A stretch of 64,000 nucleotides of DNA from RGIG3013 sp045538935 (GCA_045538935.1 JAZQEI010000022.1:1-64000), one strand, 5' to 3'. Positions 42,364 to 51,493 are shown, numbered from the stretch's first letter. Numbers and translations: made by a program. The notes: a model not told the origin generated them from the sequence alone.

Positions 42364-44280
42364 ATGAACAAAAACTTAAAGCAAATTATAAACAAAAATC
42401 GTGATGCTCTTAAAAATTCAAACAAAACCCTTGCCGACATTTATAAGATAATGTTTTGGTGCTCTGATAACATTCTTTGCGAGACCAACGACGGCTACAG
42501 AATAACCCAAACCACCTACGGTGACATGGCCGTAATGATAGAGCGTGCCGCAGCGGGTCTTTTTGAAAAAATAGGCGCAACCCACAACTTTGTTGGAATA
42601 GCGCTAGACAATTCTCCAAATTGGATAGTTGCCTTTTGGGCAGTTTTAAAGAGCGGTAACAAGCCATACCTTGTAAACCTTAGATATCCCACCCACCTTA
42701 CCAACAGTATTTTAGATACACTTAAGGTAGAGTACACCGTTTGCGATAAGGATTATGGGCTAAACACAAAGCAAATATTGGTTGATGAACTAGATTCCGA
42801 CTCGCAATTAGATAACAGTATTTTTGAAGATGAAATTGCTTTTTCATCATCAGCCACCTCTATGAATGAGGTTGTTTGCTTTTATACAGGTTTTCAGATA
42901 TCAGAGCAAATTTTGAATTTTGAAAAAATAATAAAGTTAGAGCCCAGAATTGCCAAACACTATAAGGGTTATTTAAAGCAGTTAGCTTTTTTGCCCTTTT
43001 ACCACGTTTTTGGTTTGTTTGCGGTATATTTTTGGTTCACGTTTTTTGGCAGAACTTTAGTTTTCTTGCGCGATTATTCGTCCGATACAATTTTAAAAAC
43101 CTGCCGTCGACACAAAGTAACACACATTTTTGCCGTACCTGTATTGTGGCACACAATAGAAAAAAAGGTTATTGCCTCCGCAAAAGAGCAGGGTGACAAA
43201 AAATATAACAAATTACTTAAAGGAATAAAACTTGCTACCACCTTGCAAAACATTTTACCAAGTAGCATTGGTGCCGAGCTCGCAAAATGGCTAACAAGAG
43301 AGGTTACCGACAAAATTTTCGGCCGCTCGGTTATGTTTTGCATAAACGGCGGAAGCTACATAAAAGAATCGGCGCTAGAACTTTTAAACGGCATAGGCTA
43401 CAGCACATATAACGGCTACGGCATGAGTGAGATTGGTATTACCTCGGTAGAGCTGCGCCGCAAGCCAAAGTACAGAAACCAAAATTCTATTGGTATGCCG
43501 TTTGACTCGGTAGAATATAAACTTTCAGACGATGGTGTGCTTTATGTAAAGGGCTCGTCGCTTTGTGTTAAAAAGCTAGTTAATGGCAAAGAGCAGATTT
43601 TAACCGACTGGTTTTGCACCAACGATAATATGGTTTGCAAAGATAATCACTACTTTATATTGGGTCGCAAAGGCGATATGATAATAGGTGAAAACGGCGA
43701 AAACATAAATCCCGACACCATTGAAAAGCTATTTAACATAGATTTTATTAAGGCATTCTCGGTATTGGGCCTTGGTGAAAAAGGCTCGGAAGAGTTATCG
43801 ATTGTAATTGAGGTTAACGATTATATTACCAATAAGAAGCTAGAGCAAATTAAGACTTATGTTTATTCGGTCAACGATTCTTTACAAGGTCCTTTAGCAA
43901 TAAAGAAATTTTACTTTACTAAAGACCAGCTTTGTCCGCCCACCGCAATAAAAATAAGTCGCACTCAGTTAAAAAACAAAATAGCTGACGGCACAGTAAA
44001 TCTCATCCCCTTTGCCGATATGAAAATATCTGCTAAAAACGGTGACGCTTCACCCTTTGCAGAGCAAGTAAAAGCAATTATTGCCGAAGTCTTGCTTATT
44101 AATGCCGACAAAATAAGCAACACCGATCATATTTTTTATGACTTAGGTGCAACAAGTATACAATATTTTGATGTTTTAACCCGCTTGTCCGAAAAATTTT
44201 CTATTACCGACTACAAGCAAAACGATAAATACTGTTACACAGTTAATGAAATTTGTGAATATTTAGAAAAGCACGTGTAA
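42364..44280 (+). CDS. AMP-forming acyl ligase with a C-terminal carrier-protein domain
   Basis: This 638-residue member of the adenylate-forming family has TYGDMAVMIERAAAGLFE, FLPFYHVFGLFAVYFWF, the A5 motif YNGYGMSEIG, and DNMVCKDNHYFILGRKGDMI (A7-A8). Lys in AIKISRTQLKN is near the usual A10 site. The A3 P-loop is unusual: SSSATSMNEVVCFYTG rather than TSGTTG. Residues about 565-638 are an acyl-carrier domain with the phosphopantetheine Ser in DLGATSIQYFDVL. It probably activates a fatty or other carboxylic acid and loads its own carrier. It is followed after 4 bp by two acyltransferases. Confidence 0.82.
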   Translation: MNKNLKQIINKNRDALKNSNKTLADIYKIMFWCSDNILCETNDGYRITQTTYGDMAVMIERAAAGLFEKIGATHNFVGIALDNSPNWIVAFWAVLKSGNKPYLVNLRYPTHLTNSILDTLKVEYTVCDKDYGLNTKQILVDELDSDSQLDNSIFEDEIAFSSSATSMNEVVCFYTGFQISEQILNFEKIIKLEPRIAKHYKGYLKQLAFLPFYHVFGLFAVYFWFTFFGRTLVFLRDYSSDTILKTCRRHKVTHIFAVPVLWHTIEKKVIASAKEQGDKKYNKLLKGIKLATTLQNILPSSIGAELAKWLTREVTDKIFGRSVMFCINGGSYIKESALELLNGIGYSTYNGYGMSEIGITSVELRRKPKYRNQNSIGMPFDSVEYKLSDDGVLYVKGSSLCVKKLVNGKEQILTDWFCTNDNMVCKDNHYFILGRKGDMIIGENGENINPDTIEKLFNIDFIKAFSVLGLGEKGSEELSIVIEVNDYITNKKLEQIKTYVYSVNDSLQGPLAIKKFYFTKDQLCPPTAIKISRTQLKNKIADGTVNLIPFADMKISAKNGDASPFAEQVKAIIAEVLLINADKISNTDHIFYDLGATSIQYFDVLTRLSEKFSITDYKQNDKYCYTVNEICEYLEKHV

Positions 44281-44284
44281 TATT

Positions 44285-44911
44285 ATGAAAAACAAATGGT
44301 TTATAAATTTTTTCTTAGCAGTTACCAAAATAACAGGGCTTATTCCTGCACTTTTGTTTTTTAAGCCAAAGGTTTACAAAGAGCAAGGGTTTAGTAACTT
44401 GCCCAAATCTTGTATTTTGGTGTCTAACCATAAATCGCTCTTAGATTTTGTTTTGTATCTTCTTATTTTCCCATTTAAAACAATACACTTTCTAATGGCC
44501 GAAGTTTTATATAACAAGAGCAAATTTTTCTCATTTTTGCTTAATTCCTGGGGTGGCATAAAGGTAGAGCGCGAAGACCGCGATTTTTCCTTTGTTTCTG
44601 AAAGCTTAGAGGTGTTAGATAACGGCGGTAGAATTGGTGTTTTCCCAGAAAGCAGACTGCCTATAAACGGCAAGCCTTGGCCATTTACAACAAGCACCGC
44701 TTTTATTGCTATGCGCACCGATGCCCCTATTATACCGATTTATACATTTGGAAATTACTCGTTATTTAAAAGAGCAAAGGTTTGTATAGGCAAACCCATT
44801 TACATAGCCGATTATTTAGACCCTGCGCTTAGTTCTCAAGAGCAGTTAACAGCCCTTACCAAAATGTTAGAAGAAAAGGTCTATGCTCTAAAAAAGCTGG
44901 CCGGAGAGTAA
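44285..44911 (+). CDS. PlsC-family 1-acylglycerol-3-phosphate acyltransferase-like protein
   Basis: This 208-residue membrane-associated acyltransferase has an N-terminal hydrophobic segment. The catalytic HX4D motif is NHKSLLDF, and GIKVEREDRDF, FPESRLPINGKPWPF and DAPIIPIYTFGN complete the four family blocks. The typical FPEGTRS is FPESRLP here. It lies directly after the ligase-ACP gene, so the acyl donor may be acyl-ACP from that protein. Confidence 0.85.
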   Translation: MKNKWFINFFLAVTKITGLIPALLFFKPKVYKEQGFSNLPKSCILVSNHKSLLDFVLYLLIFPFKTIHFLMAEVLYNKSKFFSFLLNSWGGIKVEREDRDFSFVSESLEVLDNGGRIGVFPESRLPINGKPWPFTTSTAFIAMRTDAPIIPIYTFGNYSLFKRAKVCIGKPIYIADYLDPALSSQEQLTALTKMLEEKVYALKKLAGE

Positions 44912-44917
44912 AATACC

Positions 44918-45556
44918 ATGCATAAGACATTTAGTTTTAAATATTTGGCTATGGATATGGCGCGTTTAGTGTGTGCCGTGCTAATACCTATTTTGCGCAT
45001 AAAGAAAAAGACGCCCGAAGGCCAAAAGTACACTTGCAAAATTAAAGGTGGCGCCATTATAGCGGCAAACCACACCTCGTTTGTAGACCCGTTTGTTGTA
45101 GGTGTTACATTTTGGTATAGACGCTTACACTTTTTAGTAGCCGAAATTGTAATGAAAGGCAAACTTCGTTCTATTCTACTTAAAGGTGTTGGTGCTATTA
45201 AAATAGACAGAAACGCCGCCGATATTGAAGCCATAAATAAGTCGGTACAAAAATTAAAAGAGGGCTTTTTGTTGGCCATATTCCCACAAGGCGGCATAAA
45301 TAAAGACGATAATGTTAACACCATAAAATCGGGTGCGGTTTTAATGGCATTAAAAGCGGGTGTTCCGATTGTGCCAATACATATTCTACCCAGAAATAAA
45401 TGGTATAATATGCGCACCGTAGTAATTGGAAACACCATTGACCCTAAATTATACTGTTCTAAAAAAATGCCGAGTACTGCAGATATAAAAAATATATCTG
45501 ATGCTTTGGCAAACGAGCTTAGCCGTTGCAAAGCGGCAAATACAACACAGGAGTAA
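44918..45556 (+). CDS. Second PlsC-family acyltransferase
   Basis: This 212-residue protein has NHTSFVDPFVVG (HX4D), VGAIKIDRNAADIEA, FPQGGIN and GVPIVPIHILPRN. It is clearly related to, but not a recent copy of, the preceding gene, suggesting two different acylation positions or steps. It starts 6 bp after it and 3 bp before the ACP gene. Confidence 0.86.
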   Translation: MHKTFSFKYLAMDMARLVCAVLIPILRIKKKTPEGQKYTCKIKGGAIIAANHTSFVDPFVVGVTFWYRRLHFLVAEIVMKGKLRSILLKGVGAIKIDRNAADIEAINKSVQKLKEGFLLAIFPQGGINKDDNVNTIKSGAVLMALKAGVPIVPIHILPRNKWYNMRTVVIGNTIDPKLYCSKKMPSTADIKNISDALANELSRCKAANTTQE

Positions 45557-45559
45557 AAA

Positions 45560-45802
45560 ATGGATACTTACCAAAGATTGATTTCGGTTTGCACTGCTGT
45601 TTTTGAGGGCGAAGTAGATCCTGCCACAATAACCCCAGACGCAAACCTACGCAACGATATAGGCATAAATTCAATAGGCTTACTGTATATGGCAATGGCT
45701 ATAGAGGAAGAATTTAATATTAAGTTTACAAACGACGATTTTCCCTCTCTTTTAACCGTAAAAGATGTAGTTTGTCTAATAGAAAAGAAGGTACAAAATT
45801 GA
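45560..45802 (+). CDS. Acyl carrier protein
   Basis: This 80-residue free-standing carrier has the phosphopantetheine attachment Ser in DIGINSIGLLYMAMAIEEEF, followed by the usual helix III and IV (FTNDDFPSLLTVKDVVCLIEKK). It is a second carrier beside the one fused to the ligase. A phosphopantetheinyl transferase lies at 46231. Its stop overlaps the start of the LRAT gene. Confidence 0.9.
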   Translation: MDTYQRLISVCTAVFEGEVDPATITPDANLRNDIGINSIGLLYMAMAIEEEFNIKFTNDDFPSLLTVKDVVCLIEKKVQN

Positions 45803-46206
45803 ACTGGGAGCCTATAGCACCTACTAAAAGCGGCGATATTATACGAACCAAGGTTAGCTTTTATTATCATTACGGTATTTTTGTAAGTGAAGATGAGGTA
45901 ATTCAGTTTGGTTTGCCCTTAGACCCTGGAAAAGACGCATCGCAAATAAAGGTGCTTACTACCGACATTTTTACCTTTTTAAATGGTGGCGAAATTGAAA
46001 CTGCTTTTCCCAACAAAAGCGAGCTAAAAGCTATGCGCCCTAAACATAAAATTGTCGAAATTGCCCGTTCTAAAATTGGCCAGGGCGGTTACGATATTTT
46101 GCACAACAACTGCGAGCATTTTGTAAACGAATGTGCATTTGGTAAAGCTCAGTCTTCGTTTGTAGACGAAGTGCGCCGTAAAATTCGCAGTAAGTTAAAA
46201 AAATAA
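45799..46206 (+). CDS. LRAT-domain (NlpC/P60-fold) protein
   Basis: This protein has about 135 residues of the lecithin:retinol acyltransferase-like family, whose members move or cleave acyl chains using a Cys-His pair. The His is in YYHYGIFVSEDEVIQF and the Cys in NNCEHFVNECAFG. TTG 45799 is preferred: it has AGAAGG 7 bases upstream and overlaps the ACP stop (TTGA). An earlier TTG at 45772 lies inside the ACP gene without a ribosome site. Pairing with an ACP and PlsC enzymes suggests acyl transfer on a lipid headgroup or amine. Confidence 0.8.
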   Translation: MNWEPIAPTKSGDIIRTKVSFYYHYGIFVSEDEVIQFGLPLDPGKDASQIKVLTTDIFTFLNGGEIETAFPNKSELKAMRPKHKIVEIARSKIGQGGYDILHNNCEHFVNECAFGKAQSSFVDEVRRKIRSKLKK

Positions 46207-46226
46207 AACCCGAATAACCGGGTTTT
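46205..46226. terminator. Bidirectional terminator between LRAT gene and phosphopantetheinyl transferase
   Basis: AAAACCCG (46205-46212) pairs with CGGGTTTT (46219-46226) around AATAAC, followed by GTTTTT. Confidence 0.75.
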
Positions 46227-46230
46227 GTTT

Positions 46231-46797
46231 TTACATTACAGTTATTAAATATTCATCGATTATAACGTGTTCTTTTGGCAACAATAAAGTATCGGTTTTA
46301 AGCATACTTTTAGTACCGTGCTTTTTAAAATAAGCCTCTTTTGAGGTCCAAACCTCAAAAAACCTAACAAGCGTGTTATAATCGCTAATTTGCTCTTGCT
46401 CTAGGTTTTTCTCTTTTAAAACATATTCTAGTTCACTCTTTGTGCAAACACGCTTTATAAGAGCACTTTTTACCGGTTTTATAATTTCTATATCTATTCC
46501 CACACATTCTTTAGACACAGCGCACACAACGCCGTTGTGCGAATGAGATATACTTATAAAAAACTCACTTTCACTCAAAACGGGCTTGCCATTTGGCGCA
46601 ACTTGAAGTTTTGCATTTGTAATGCCTTGCTTTGCAAGAAGTTCATCTATTATATGGGTTGCTAAAAGCGAGCGAAGTTTGTCGTCTTTAAACCGCATTT
46701 TATCTATATGTGCTTTTCTGGACTCAGACAGATTATTATATATTACGTTGTATTCTAAACCAGACAAATCGGTAATTTTTTTAAATAACCAGTCCAT
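46231..46797 (-). CDS. 4'-phosphopantetheinyl transferase (Sfp-like)
   Basis: This 188-residue enzyme loads phosphopantetheine from CoA onto carrier proteins. Magnesium and CoA motifs are seen as SISHSHNGVVCAV, VGIDIEIIKP and FEVWTSKEAYFKKHG. It is convergent with the acyl-lipid operon and is its likely activator for the ligase-fused and the free carrier. A housekeeping holo-ACP synthase is not in the window. Confidence 0.92.
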   Translation of the reverse strand: MDWLFKKITDLSGLEYNVIYNNLSESRKAHIDKMRFKDDKLRSLLATHIIDELLAKQGITNAKLQVAPNGKPVLSESEFFISISHSHNGVVCAVSKECVGIDIEIIKPVKSALIKRVCTKSELEYVLKEKNLEQEQISDYNTLVRFFEVWTSKEAYFKKHGTKSMLKTDTLLLPKEHVIIDEYLITVM

Positions 46798-46838
46798 AAC
46801 ATTCTCCCTTTTTATTTTTTTACAGGTGGTGATAACAT

Positions 46839-47483
46839 ATGTGGATATTTTTAGGTATATTGCTGTTTTTAATTATTTTAATTACGGCTATTTTACTGTT
46901 GCCCATATATGTTACCATTAAAACAGATGAAAATGGTGAGCTTTACTTTAGATATAAAATTTTAAACAAAACCTTTGGTGAAAACCCCGACCCTAACGAC
47001 CCAATATTAAAGGCTCTTAAAAGTGCATCGGGTATTTCAAGACTTGAAAAAGACTCACTAAAAACAAACATTGAAAAGACAAGCCTTTTAAAAACCGTAA
47101 AGGAAAGTTTTAGTTTAATTGTTGATCTTTTAAAAGAGCTTGTTGGCCTTTTAAAGTACTGCAAAGCAAAGGTGTTTAAACTAAACATAGTTTGCGCCAA
47201 CACCGATGCCGCCGAGGCCGCCATAGACTATGGTCAGTGCTGTGCTGTTGTGTCACCCGTTTTAGGTTATTTAAGCTCACTTATAGACATAAGACCTTCG
47301 AGTAAAGATATAACCATTTTATGCGATTATAGTTCTGATAACAGCTCGTTTTATTTTGAAACAATTTTAATTGTACGACTTTGCCGTGTTTTGGCGGCAC
47401 TGTTTAGGGCTATTATTGCCGAGGCTAAACGTATCGCCAAAAAGCGCAACGCTAGTACTAGTCCGCATAAAAATCAAGAATAA
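46839..47483 (+). CDS. DUF2953-like membrane-anchored protein
   Basis: This 214-residue protein has one N-terminal transmembrane helix (about 2-25) and a soluble domain with VTIKTDENGELYFRYKI and a central helix. AAEAAIDYGQCCAVVSPVLGY follows near residue 125. The layout matches the DUF2953 family of Firmicutes, often near sporulation genes such as ytfJ. Function is unknown. It starts 41 bp from the divergent phosphopantetheinyl transferase gene. Confidence 0.75.
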   Translation: MWIFLGILLFLIILITAILLLPIYVTIKTDENGELYFRYKILNKTFGENPDPNDPILKALKSASGISRLEKDSLKTNIEKTSLLKTVKESFSLIVDLLKELVGLLKYCKAKVFKLNIVCANTDAAEAAIDYGQCCAVVSPVLGYLSSLIDIRPSSKDITILCDYSSDNSSFYFETILIVRLCRVLAALFRAIIAEAKRIAKKRNASTSPHKNQE

Positions 47484-48435
47484 GTTTAATTATATTTTCA
47501 AGTTCCGTACTATTAGCCGCAAGCAGCGCGTGAGTTTCGTTTTTTATTTCTACAAATTTGCATTGTTTACATTTGCTTGCAAAAATTTTGTGTGGCTCGG
47601 TCTTTACAGTAGTGTCTTTCTCGGCGCTAATAAGCAAAATGGGTGTTTTGATTTTTTCTATAAATTTATCTTTTAAAATAGTGTTTTTTATGGTTAACGA
47701 ACCTAAAACCCAACTAAACGACATTGGTGACGACTGATAATTCTCGTTGCCTTTTCTTAAATTTATATTGTAATCAAATCTAACCTTGCTAGAGCCGTAA
47801 TGCTCTTTGTACTCAATAAACGGATCAAAATCTTTAGACTGGAAAAATCTTTTTTTAGGACCCAAAACAACCTTGCACATTCTAACACTTGCGCGAGCTA
47901 CATATTCGGGCACACTTTTCACAACTGGATCAAAAAGTGGTGCCGAAAAAACCGCCTTTTGAATTTTTTCTTGGTGCTTGTTTAAATACAAAGCACAAAC
48001 TGCGCCACCCATAGAATGAGAATATAAGTATATGGGGAGGTTTTGGGTAGGAATAACAACGCTATCTATAAACTGCTCTAAATCGGTTGCATAATCTTTA
48101 AATGAATCTACATGTAAAATATATTTATCTTTTGTAAGTCTGCCCGAAAGTCCGTGGCAACGTTGGTCGTACAAAAACACATTGTAGCCCTGATTTAAAA
48201 GATAAAAGCTTAGTTCATAAAATTTTTTGGTAAACTCGCTAAGGCCGTGTACAACTACAATATTGGCTTTTGCGTTTTCTGCTAAAAAGTACTCATAATA
48301 AATTTTTGTATTATCAAAGGCAACAAATTCGCCGGTGTTTTTATATTCATTAAGCGTTTTTTCTACATCTAAAATTTCTGTATTAAAATTTTCGTCCTTA
48401 ATTATCTGAAATTTAAAATTAGGTATAAAGCGCAT
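47458..48435 (-). CDS. Alpha/beta hydrolase, lysophospholipase/monoglyceride lipase type
   Basis: This protein has about 325 residues and no signal peptide. The oxyanion region is VVVHGLSEFTKKFYE, the nucleophile elbow is YSHSMGGAVCAL, the acid is in SAEKDTTVKT, and the His is in NETHALLAAN. This is the monoacylglycerol lipase/lysophospholipase pattern. ATG 48435 has AAAGGAGA upstream; the longer frame has none. It ends overlapping the DUF2953 gene by 26 bp, tail to tail. Confidence 0.85.
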   Translation of the reverse strand: MRFIPNFKFQIIKDENFNTEILDVEKTLNEYKNTGEFVAFDNTKIYYEYFLAENAKANIVVVHGLSEFTKKFYELSFYLLNQGYNVFLYDQRCHGLSGRLTKDKYILHVDSFKDYATDLEQFIDSVVIPTQNLPIYLYSHSMGGAVCALYLNKHQEKIQKAVFSAPLFDPVVKSVPEYVARASVRMCKVVLGPKKRFFQSKDFDPFIEYKEHYGSSKVRFDYNINLRKGNENYQSSPMSFSWVLGSLTIKNTILKDKFIEKIKTPILLISAEKDTTVKTEPHKIFASKCKQCKFVEIKNETHALLAANSTELENIIKLILDFYAD

Positions 48436-48479
48436 TTTGTTTCTCCTTTGATTAACTTTATTAAAGTCGGGTGATAATA

Positions 48480-49427
48480 ATGGTATCAAAAAACCTTAAA
48501 TTAAAAAGGATATGTTGTGCCATTATTGTTATTTTTTTGTGTTTTTGTATTTTAAACCTTGCCGCAACAAAAATAGTTTACGATCAAATTTTTTCTCGTT
48601 ACGACTGTAATACCAAAGAGTATTCTACACAGCTTGTAAGCACCTTAAACCAGCGCGAAAAAATATTATTTGACTCTGGCAAAAACACCCTTAGCGGATA
48701 TTTATATAAAAGCGATTCTTCAAATTCAAAAAATACTCTTATTGTTCTTGCTACGGGCCACAACGCTTGTTCCGATTCTTACCTGTGGCAAATAAAAGAA
48801 CTTATTGATTTTGGTTGGAGCGTGTTTGCCTTTGACCCTACGGGTTGCTGCGAATCTGAAGGAAAGTCTGCGGTTGGGTTTTCGCAAGAACTGTTAGACT
48901 TAAAGGCAGCGTTAAATCATATTGAAAACAACAACAGATTCGGTTATAATAACATTGCACTTTTAGGGCACTCACGCGGCGGATATGCCGCTTGTTGCGC
49001 ATTAGGTTACGAGTATAACATTAGTGCAGTGGTTTGTATTAGTGCAATTAACAGCGCCATGGAGGGCGTTATTGGCGGGGCTCGTGAATATGTTGGCGGT
49101 TTGTCGTATTTAAATTATCCGTTTTTGTGGCTATACCAGTCTATGCTTTTTGGAAGCAAGACCGTAAACCTTAAGGCTAGCGATATTCTGTCACAAACCG
49201 ATGTGCCCGTATTAATAGTGCATGGCGCCAATGACAAACAAGTGCCTACCGACAAATTTTCAGTTTATTCTTATAAAGACACTTTAAACCTAAACAATGT
49301 TGAGTATTTGCTTAGAGAATCCCCAAATAACAGTGGTCACACAGATTTACTTTTTGATTCTGATTCAAGCGCAAACGATGAATTAATTGAAAAAATAAAT
49401 GAATTTTTAGAAAAATCATTAAATTAG
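48480..49427 (+). CDS. Membrane-anchored alpha/beta hydrolase (S33-like)
   Basis: This protein has about 315 residues with an N-terminal transmembrane anchor (about 10-30), so the catalytic domain faces outside. LATGHNACSDSY, nucleophile LLGHSRGGYAACC, acid VHGANDKQVP and SGHTDLL make up a complete triad. ATG 48480 is chosen, with GGTGAT 4 bases upstream. It is divergent from the other hydrolase and 10 bp before the glycosyltransferase, so likely cotranscribed with it. Confidence 0.82.
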   Translation: MVSKNLKLKRICCAIIVIFLCFCILNLAATKIVYDQIFSRYDCNTKEYSTQLVSTLNQREKILFDSGKNTLSGYLYKSDSSNSKNTLIVLATGHNACSDSYLWQIKELIDFGWSVFAFDPTGCCESEGKSAVGFSQELLDLKAALNHIENNNRFGYNNIALLGHSRGGYAACCALGYEYNISAVVCISAINSAMEGVIGGAREYVGGLSYLNYPFLWLYQSMLFGSKTVNLKASDILSQTDVPVLIVHGANDKQVPTDKFSVYSYKDTLNLNNVEYLLRESPNNSGHTDLLFDSDSSANDELIEKINEFLEKSLN

Positions 49428-49437
49428 AGGAATATAG

Positions 49438-50460
49438 ATGAATGTGGTATTAATACCGGCCTACGAGCCGGACTCAGAACTCGTGCGACTTGTTGACGAG
49501 TTAACCTTAAACAACCTAAAAGTAGTTGTTGTAGATGACGGAAGCGGCCCTAAATATTCTAACATATTTGAAAAAATAAAAGATAAGGCCGATATTGTAA
49601 CGCTACCACACAACTGCGGCAAGGGAGCCGCTTTAAAGGCGGGTATGCGTTATATTAAGCAAAACCTTACCGAGTGCAAAAGCTTTATAACCTGCGATGC
49701 CGATGGTCAGCACCGAACAGAAGACGTACTTAAAGTTCGCAACCTTTTAGATAAAGGTGAAAAGTTTGTGCTAACGGTTAGACAGCGCAAGGGTAAAATT
49801 CCTTTTCGTTCAAGATTCGGTAACGATTTATCGAGAATTGTTTACACCTTGCTTACAAACCGCTATCTGTCCGATAATCAGTCGGGTCTGCGCGGCTTTG
49901 ATATATGCAATTTAGAATGGCTTATAAATGTAGAAAAAGACAACTACGACTATGAAATGAACGTTTTGTACTATGCCGCCAAAATGGGCCTTAAGATAAC
50001 CACTCTGCCCATAGAGGCAATTTACATAGAAAACAATGCTTCCTCGCACTTTAGTCCCGTTAAGGATACCATTAAAATTTATAAAAGCCTATTTTCTCTT
50101 GCAAAGGGTACTCTGTTTTCATTTGTGGTGGCACAGCTGCTTATTTTTGTTTTAGGAATAATTTTTGGTAACAAATATATTACCTTTGTTATACCATCGG
50201 TTGGAGCGATTTCACTTTCGGTGTGCATTTTGCTAAACAAATATGTATGCCTAAAGCACATACCGTTAGGAGAATACTTAACCACCGCAGTATATACCAT
50301 TATTAGTTACTTTGTGTATATGCTAATGTGTTTGCTAATAAGCCTTGCTTGTCCTAATTTGGCGCTCATTGTAATCTTTAACATTGTATATTTAATATGT
50401 TTGCCATTAAGATTCTTTATGCACCAGTTAATATTTATAGCATCAATTACAAAAGAATAA
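49438..50460 (+). CDS. GT2 glycosyltransferase fused to a GtrA-like membrane domain
   Basis: Residues about 1-210 are a GT2 glycosyltransferase of the dolichol-phosphate-sugar synthase type (VVLIPAYEPD, VVVDDGSG, ITCDADGQH, DNQSGLRGFD). Residues about 220-340 hold four hydrophobic helices like GtrA, a flippase of polyprenyl-linked sugars. The fusion would both make and flip an undecaprenyl-phosphate sugar for cell-surface modification. It begins 10 bp after the anchored hydrolase. Confidence 0.88.
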   Translation: MNVVLIPAYEPDSELVRLVDELTLNNLKVVVVDDGSGPKYSNIFEKIKDKADIVTLPHNCGKGAALKAGMRYIKQNLTECKSFITCDADGQHRTEDVLKVRNLLDKGEKFVLTVRQRKGKIPFRSRFGNDLSRIVYTLLTNRYLSDNQSGLRGFDICNLEWLINVEKDNYDYEMNVLYYAAKMGLKITTLPIEAIYIENNASSHFSPVKDTIKIYKSLFSLAKGTLFSFVVAQLLIFVLGIIFGNKYITFVIPSVGAISLSVCILLNKYVCLKHIPLGEYLTTAVYTIISYFVYMLMCLLISLACPNLALIVIFNIVYLICLPLRFFMHQLIFIASITKE

Positions 50461-50469
50461 TAAAACGAC

Positions 50470-50498
50470 AAAAAGACAAACCAAAAGTTTGTCTTTTT
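50470..50498. terminator. Bidirectional terminator between the glycosyltransferase and plsX
   Basis: AAAAAGACAAAC (50470-50481) pairs with GTTTGTCTTTTT (50487-50498) around CAAAA. Confidence 0.82.
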
Positions 50499-50507
50499 TT
50501 GTTTTGG

Positions 50508-51485
50508 TTATAAAGCAAGCGCACTAGCCATTTGTTCGTCAAAATTAGCATTTATAAGACGCATAATTTGTTCTACCGATGCTACTATGGTTTCTTCGTT
50601 GGCACAGCCATGCATTTTTACAACCGTCTTTTTGGTTCCTAAAAATGTTGCCGCTCCCCTTGAGTTAAAATCGAAGGCCAGCATAAGCTCTTGCTTTATT
50701 TTATCTATAAGTTCTCTGTTTTCTATTCCAAACTTTTCTACTATCTCAGTAGCTTTTTTGCCAACTGCTTCGGTGTTCTTAAGCAATATATTACCCGAAA
50801 AACCGTCGGTCACAATAACATCGGCATAGCCCGATACTACATCGCTACCCTCTAAATTGCCAACAAAGTTTAGGTCTAGCTCACTTAGCAATTTATATGC
50901 TTTTAGTGTTAACGCACTACCCTTAGATGCTTCTCTACCTACCGACATAATACCGATTCTTGGACTTTCTACTGCACAATAGCAACGCGAAAATACGTTG
51001 CCCATTTTAGCAAAACGCACAAGATCGTTTTCGGTACAGTCTATAACGGCGCCGCAATCTACAAGGCACACTAACTTTTCATTAGCGCAAGGCAATGCGC
51101 TACAAAGAGCCGGAAACTTAATTGAATTTAAAAGGCCAAGTCTGCAAATTGAGCCAACAAGCATAGCGCCCGTATTACCCGCAGAAAGCAGTGCTACACA
51201 TTCGTCATCTTGCTTTAAGCGTTTGTATGCAAGAGCCAATGACGACTCATCGCGTCCGCCAAAAATACAAGCGGCAGGTTCGTTATTGGTTATATAATCG
51301 GTGGTATGTATAACCTCGTACTTTGCATTATCTATGCCGTTTTGATGCATAATGCGGTGTATAAGTTCACCTTCACCCACCAAAACAGGAAAAATATTAT
51401 GTTTTTTTATACTACATGCTATACCGCTTATTACTATTTCGGGGCCTAAATCGGCACCGTAAATATCAACAACTATTTTTTTCAT
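50508..51485 (-). CDS. plsX: Acyl-ACP:phosphate acyltransferase
   Basis: PlsX makes acyl-phosphate for PlsY from acyl-ACP, or feeds exogenous fatty acids in the other direction with FakAB. The 325-residue protein has VVDIYGADLGPEIVISGI, LSAGNTGAMLVGS, NVEGSD-like FVGNLEGSDVVSG and FVTDGFSGN-like ADVIVTDGFSGNILLKN. The N-terminal Gly-Asp motif reads YGADLGP where many PlsX have MGGDNAP. It is the last gene of the fak cluster, 8 bp after fakA. Confidence 0.9.
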   Translation of the reverse strand: MKKIVVDIYGADLGPEIVISGIACSIKKHNIFPVLVGEGELIHRIMHQNGIDNAKYEVIHTTDYITNNEPAACIFGGRDESSLALAYKRLKQDDECVALLSAGNTGAMLVGSICRLGLLNSIKFPALCSALPCANEKLVCLVDCGAVIDCTENDLVRFAKMGNVFSRCYCAVESPRIGIMSVGREASKGSALTLKAYKLLSELDLNFVGNLEGSDVVSGYADVIVTDGFSGNILLKNTEAVGKKATEIVEKFGIENRELIDKIKQELMLAFDFNSRGAATFLGTKKTVVKMHGCANEETIVASVEQIMRLINANFDEQMASALAL

Positions 51486-51493
51486 TGAAGCTC

